Shown: positions 34,601-36,504 of the stretch, piece by piece
How positions within the stretch are numbered: position 1 is the first letter of the stretch
Layout: each line of letters starts with the position of its first letter
Source: Candidatus Zipacnadia bacterium
GTDB lineage: Bacteria > Armatimonadota > Zipacnadia > Zipacnadales > UBA5352
Direction: 5' to 3'
Assembly: GCA_029820945.1 (NCBI GenBank)
Contig: JALGUJ010000038.1
Coordinates: 1-36,504, forward strand
Length of the DNA: 36,504 nt
Made by a program: the position numbers and the translations under genes
Notes under the pieces: model-generated
What the model was told of the DNA's origin: nothing
The model's input: only the letters and a program-made list of their open reading frames with translations
Database searches by the model: none

Positions 34601-35240
34601 GGTAGTACGCGCGGCCACGGTAGATCTCGGTGCCGTGGATGGGGCAGCCGTGTGTCACGTTCACCCAGTGCCAGCGCGGGATGGTGCTGTCGGGCTGCAT
34701 GGCCCAGATGTCCTCGTCGGCCATGGCCGCGTATCTCTCGGCGCCCCCGCCCGCGCTGCCCGTGCGCATGGCCTCGATCTGCTCGTCGCTGTAGACGGTC
34801 CGCCCCTGCTTCAGCCCGGGCAGCTCCTCCCCGAGCGGCCAGCGGCGCGGAAGCTGGTAGCCCTTCAGCTCGCGGAACTCGCGCAGGTCCTCCCAGCTCC
34901 AGATGACGAGCGGGACCACGATCTCCCCGCCGGGATGCGCGAAGCGGATCTCGACGCGCTCGGCCGCCTGCAGCGCGCGGAAGTAGTAGCGGCGCTGGTC
35001 GCCGCCGGTCGGCACCGGCGTGCGATCGAACATCTCGGCCTGCTCGGGCACCGTGACGGCGACCTCCGCCGCATCCGGCGGGACCTGCAGCACGATCATG
35101 AACATGCGGCCCACGCCGACGATGTCGGGCGCGTAGACGACGCGTTCGTCCATCGGCTCCTCCTGGGCGAGACAGGTGTCTGCAGGCATGAGCGCGGCCA
35201 CGGCTGCGATGAGCACGATAGCAGATCGTGGCATGGTCAT
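31656..35240 (-). CDS. large secreted heparinase II/III-like protein
   Basis: The 1194-residue protein has a signal peptide (about residues 1-25, ending C-L-A-Q). After an N-terminal beta-rich part comes a paired C-P-x-x-G/H motif, with C-P-I-H-G at 199-203 and C-P-V-G-H at 229-233, which may bind zinc. An alpha/alpha-toroid of the alginate-lyase/heparinase type covers about 260-600, including P-Y-E-S-T-G-G-Y-N at 473-481. A heparinase II/III-like beta-sandwich follows, with R-A-R-S-H-T-Q-D-D-I-M-D-I-G-L near 643-657, containing His647, a likely catalytic or metal-site His. C-terminal domains of unclear fold extend to 1194. Such enzymes are polysaccharide lyases for uronic-acid glycans; the actual substrate is unknown. 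It is larger than usual heparinase II/III proteins (about 600-900). The start is either 35240 or the ATG at 35234. Confidence 0.75.
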   Translation of the reverse strand: MTMPRSAIVLIAAVAALMPADTCLAQEEPMDERVVYAPDIVGVGRMFMIVLQVPPDAAEVAVTVPEQAEMFDRTPVPTGGDQRRYYFRALQAAERVEIRFAHPGGEIVVPLVIWSWEDLREFRELKGYQLPRRWPLGEELPGLKQGRTVYSDEQIEAMRTGSAGGGAERYAAMADEDIWAMQPDSTIPRWHWVNVTHGCPIHGTEIYRGRAYYPWIKDTSFPWTWKIECPVGHETYPSNDFANGDMTSGEFPDDGIGGGYLAPDGRRYGFIAELCQQYCREMMTVAPSCARAYVATGEVKYLHTSLVAFCRLAEEFGYLATMTQHRHRNRRSQVDRLGPAPFSEGPCLARSGFTVYPIELPRHQWAHAEAYDMIWPDIERDEEIIPFLQSRGYQVQNHDDVRRFIEENLMAVWMQGSMDGACASNEPYPQRGLVRMAEVLNYERGDEFMDWLYDAEGKMRVFVPNTFFRDGAPYESTGGYNSMHVTALGPIIESIEHLRELRPEVYPREKYPDLTQSRRYRNVFDFCMDTVTIDRSFPEIGDTGSYPRYGELPRTTFHSASLEAFEHAYRVFEEPKFAWALANHPRWSPSPGFEFTRDEIEAEAAKWPDDWNDASSLHDGYGIAILRGGSGGDKRALWLRYGRARSHTQDDIMDIGLDAFRGQILSHMGYPRNWGQWESLWSSHHLARQFGPYLSQVASAQLLADAGPAHVAEARSHAHFEFADDGTRAEPMPDYWQRRMLALVDVSPTQFYCIDFYRISGGEEHWWAFHCQEGEYAAEGIELAAQQGGTLAGPDVAYADEAWMQANGCSLHATYGWRGVNFTFPHLYNVHRGVAERPWRGDWAIATGDGLHLRQHILQARTGTGEPLEVAITDGRAASGGSPYEMKWIMMHNPGAVEVGEAPRTQVLAILEPYEGEPIIRSATPLELSGDDEAGFSAGACRVELADGRVDTILWSADPSVERTTPDGLRFAGRVGLVREREGKPVAISLVGGTVLERGGVGIETDVAEYRGKVTAVDHDAHTITISPPPPAPEAMVGRVIFVANDARRVACEVLGAERLDDGVRLSLATDSRIGTGHVTGVADHRVLTDTPFVLHRFGYYEGARIRNADGSAEYRINEVRNGAFALIDPEVHPDATAQKLAADFPEGTWFEVFDYGVGDEVVWPSIASAALTGPHTWDMSTAGQARLNLPTGG

Positions 35241-35439
35241 CACCCGTTTCCCGGTCGGCGCCGGCCGCGAGGACCGTCGGCCTGCCGCGGTCTGATCGGT
35301 CGGATCTTGTTTCCCACGCCGCCGGGCGGTCTCCTGCCTCAGGGGCTGGAGGTCCCGCGGCGGCGCCGGAGAAGTGGGCGGCGCGAAACGGTCACAGCAG
35401 TCCCCATCCACGCCGGGGGCACAGGCAGGAGGAGTTCCG

Positions 35440-36195
35440 ATGGCAGACATTCCCGTTGCGCTGCAGCTTTACTCCGTGCGCGATGAGATGGCCCGTGATG
35501 TGCCGGGCACGCTCAAGCGCGTGGCCGACATGGGCTACGATGGCGTCGAGTTCGCCGGCCTCTTCGACTACGATCCCGCCGATCTGGCTGAGATGTGCGA
35601 GGACCTCGGGCTCGAGGTCGCCGGAGCGCACGTCCGTGTGGACGCCATCGAGGGTGACGCGATCCACGGCACCATCGAGGAGCACCAGGCGCTGGGCAAC
35701 GACTACATCGTGGTGCCGGGCCTGCCCGCCGAGTACAGCGAATCGGTGGAGGCCTGGAAGCGCACCGCAGACATCTTCAGCGCCGCCGTCGGGCCGGTCA
35801 CCGAGGCCGAGATGAACCTGGGCTACCACAACCACAAGGCGGAGTTCGAGCCGCTGGAGGGCCAGATCCCGTGGGACGTGTTCATGGGCGCCGTTGATGA
35901 GCGGGTCTTCGGCCAGCTCGACATCGGCCACGTCTACCGCGCGGGCAACGACCCGGTCGCGTATCTGAGGAAGTACCCCGGCCGTTACACCACCGTGCAC
36001 GTCAAGGACTTCGGCGAGGGTGATGCGGACGTGCTCGTCGGCGAGGGGATCGCCGATTGGGACGCCCTCTTCGAGCTGTGCGAGACGGTCGCCGGCACCG
36101 AGTGGTACATCATCGAGCAGGAGGTCTATCCGGTGCCGCCGATGGAGGCGGTCGAGGCCTGCCTGGCCAACGTCAGGCAGATGCTCGCGCGCTGA
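35440..36195 (+). CDS. sugar phosphate isomerase/epimerase family protein (AP-endonuclease-2-like TIM barrel)
   Basis: The 251-residue cytoplasmic protein begins with the family strand I-P-V-A-L-Q-L-Y-S-V-R-D-E. Other features are the helix G-T-L-K-R-V-A-D-M-G-Y-D-G-V-E-F, the strand G-Y-H-N-H-K-A-E-F with metal ligands His and Glu, the strand G-Q-L-D-I-G-H-V-Y and the H-V-K-D-F motif. This is the xylose-isomerase-like barrel (Pfam AP_endonuc_2), which commonly acts as a sugar or inositol isomerase or epimerase. AGGAGGAG five bases before the ATG at 35440 gives a strong start. The gene is divergent from the heparinase-like gene across 199 bases, so it could process the released sugar. Confidence 0.88.
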   Translation: MADIPVALQLYSVRDEMARDVPGTLKRVADMGYDGVEFAGLFDYDPADLAEMCEDLGLEVAGAHVRVDAIEGDAIHGTIEEHQALGNDYIVVPGLPAEYSESVEAWKRTADIFSAAVGPVTEAEMNLGYHNHKAEFEPLEGQIPWDVFMGAVDERVFGQLDIGHVYRAGNDPVAYLRKYPGRYTTVHVKDFGEGDADVLVGEGIADWDALFELCETVAGTEWYIIEQEVYPVPPMEAVEACLANVRQMLAR

Positions 36196-36349
36196 CCGAT
36201 CCCGAGCAGGTGAGGGCGACACCAGTTGCAGCCGGGGGGGCGTCGTGCCGGGAGATGGTGCGTCGACGGTCGTCTGGATTCCGCTGATGGCGCTTCCACT
36301 GGCTATCTCGCCTGCGCGGGGTCGCTGGGCCTCACCCTCCGAGCCCGAC

Positions 36350-36367
36350 GCGCCGCGCCGGCGGCGC
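36350..36367. terminator. GC hairpin downstream of the isomerase-like gene
   Basis: A 7-bp perfect stem (36350-36356 with 36361-36367) with a four-base loop lies 155 bases after the isomerase-like stop. It could end that transcript or sit in the leader of the next gene. No U-tract is seen. Confidence 0.3.
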
Positions 36368-36489
36368 ATCTGACTCTGCAGGCAAGACAGGCCGTCCTCG
36401 CTGCAAGAAGAAGGTCTCTCGCGTCGTATAAGGAATTGCGCATAGGTATGGCGCCAGTTCCCAGATCGTAACGAACAGGAGTCTGAGTC

Positions 36490-36504
36490 ATGGAGACCGA
36501 GCAG
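36490..36504 (+). CDS. start of an unidentified gene (only five codons in window)
   Basis: AGGAG at 36477-36481 is followed eight bases later by ATG and four further codons (M-E-T-E-Q) up to the window edge. Only the start is visible, so no product can be named. Confidence 0.5.

Noticed and set aside
33387..35486. Long plus-strand open frame (699 residues) opposite the heparinase-like gene
   Set aside because: The opposite strand has the signal peptide and conserved lyase motifs. The plus-strand product has the usual composition of an antisense frame and no binding site at its start.
36303..36491. Minus-strand 62-residue open frame at the window end
   Set aside because: It is Arg/Ala-rich without a credible start signal, and overlaps a GC hairpin and the leader of the plus-strand gene.
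1..36504. tRNA genes, rRNA, CRISPR arrays and insertion sequences
   Set aside because: I saw no T-arm GTTCGA-type cloverleaf, no regularly spaced repeats and no transposase-like open frame. A covariance-model search could still find small RNAs.

Overview
This is a high-GC, gene-dense bacterial chromosome fragment. It has short intergenic gaps, clear GGAGG-type ribosome binding sites and several GTG or TTG starts. The gene content is a dense set of Gfo/Idh/MocA oxidoreductases, a sugar-phosphate isomerase/epimerase-like TIM barrel, medium-chain dehydrogenases, secreted glycosidase-like proteins, beta-helix proteins, a DUF4838 protein, a heparinase II/III-like protein and neutral-ceramidase-like proteins. 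That inventory is typical of Armatimonadota and of some Planctomycetota or Hydrogenedentota-type genomes. No marker gene here settles the phylum, so the assignment is an inference. I saw no tRNA, rRNA, CRISPR array, transposase or phage gene.

Layout. Bases 1-2007 hold the end of an oxidoreductase and an FG-GAP beta-propeller protein (+ strand), convergent with an SDR dehydrogenase (-). After a small hypothetical gene, 3498-6153 is the only clear housekeeping block: a YihY/BrkB membrane protein, CdsA, and a CDP-alcohol phosphatidyltransferase. Together these make phospholipid precursors and head groups. Bases 6173-13534 form a long minus-strand series: a secreted GH-like TIM barrel, a VOC protein, a propeller-type glycosidase-like protein, an NAD-dependent epimerase, and two medium-chain dehydrogenases overlapping by four bases. 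These fit uptake and oxidation of sugars or sugar acids. Bases 13674-17590 (+) hold an Eis-like acetyltransferase, a half-length type II secretion F-domain protein, an ICMT-like methyltransferase and a second Gfo/Idh/MocA oxidoreductase.

Bases 17683-24722 carry two secreted beta-helix proteins, a secreted protein with a CBM9-like C-terminal domain, an unrecognised acidic protein, a frameshifted gene remnant and a lipoprotein. Bases 24833-35240 form the most interesting block. A PIG-L-type deacetylase diverges from a cytoplasmic ceramidase-like protein. That is followed by a secreted LamG/DUF4838 protein, a second ceramidase-like paralog and a very large secreted heparinase II/III-like protein. 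The window ends with a sugar isomerase-like protein and the first five codons of another gene. I read the 24.8-36.2 kb block as a candidate glycoconjugate-degradation locus, in which secreted enzymes break the polymer and cytoplasmic hydrolases and deacetylases process the products; this is an inference.

The intergenic spacers are not empty. Several carry strong GC-rich hairpins. These include a palindrome present in two copies with a compensatory base-pair change, a 108-bp element with 27-bp imperfect inverted ends, an 11-bp perfect inverted repeat in a divergent promoter region, and a 103-base tract without a single T.
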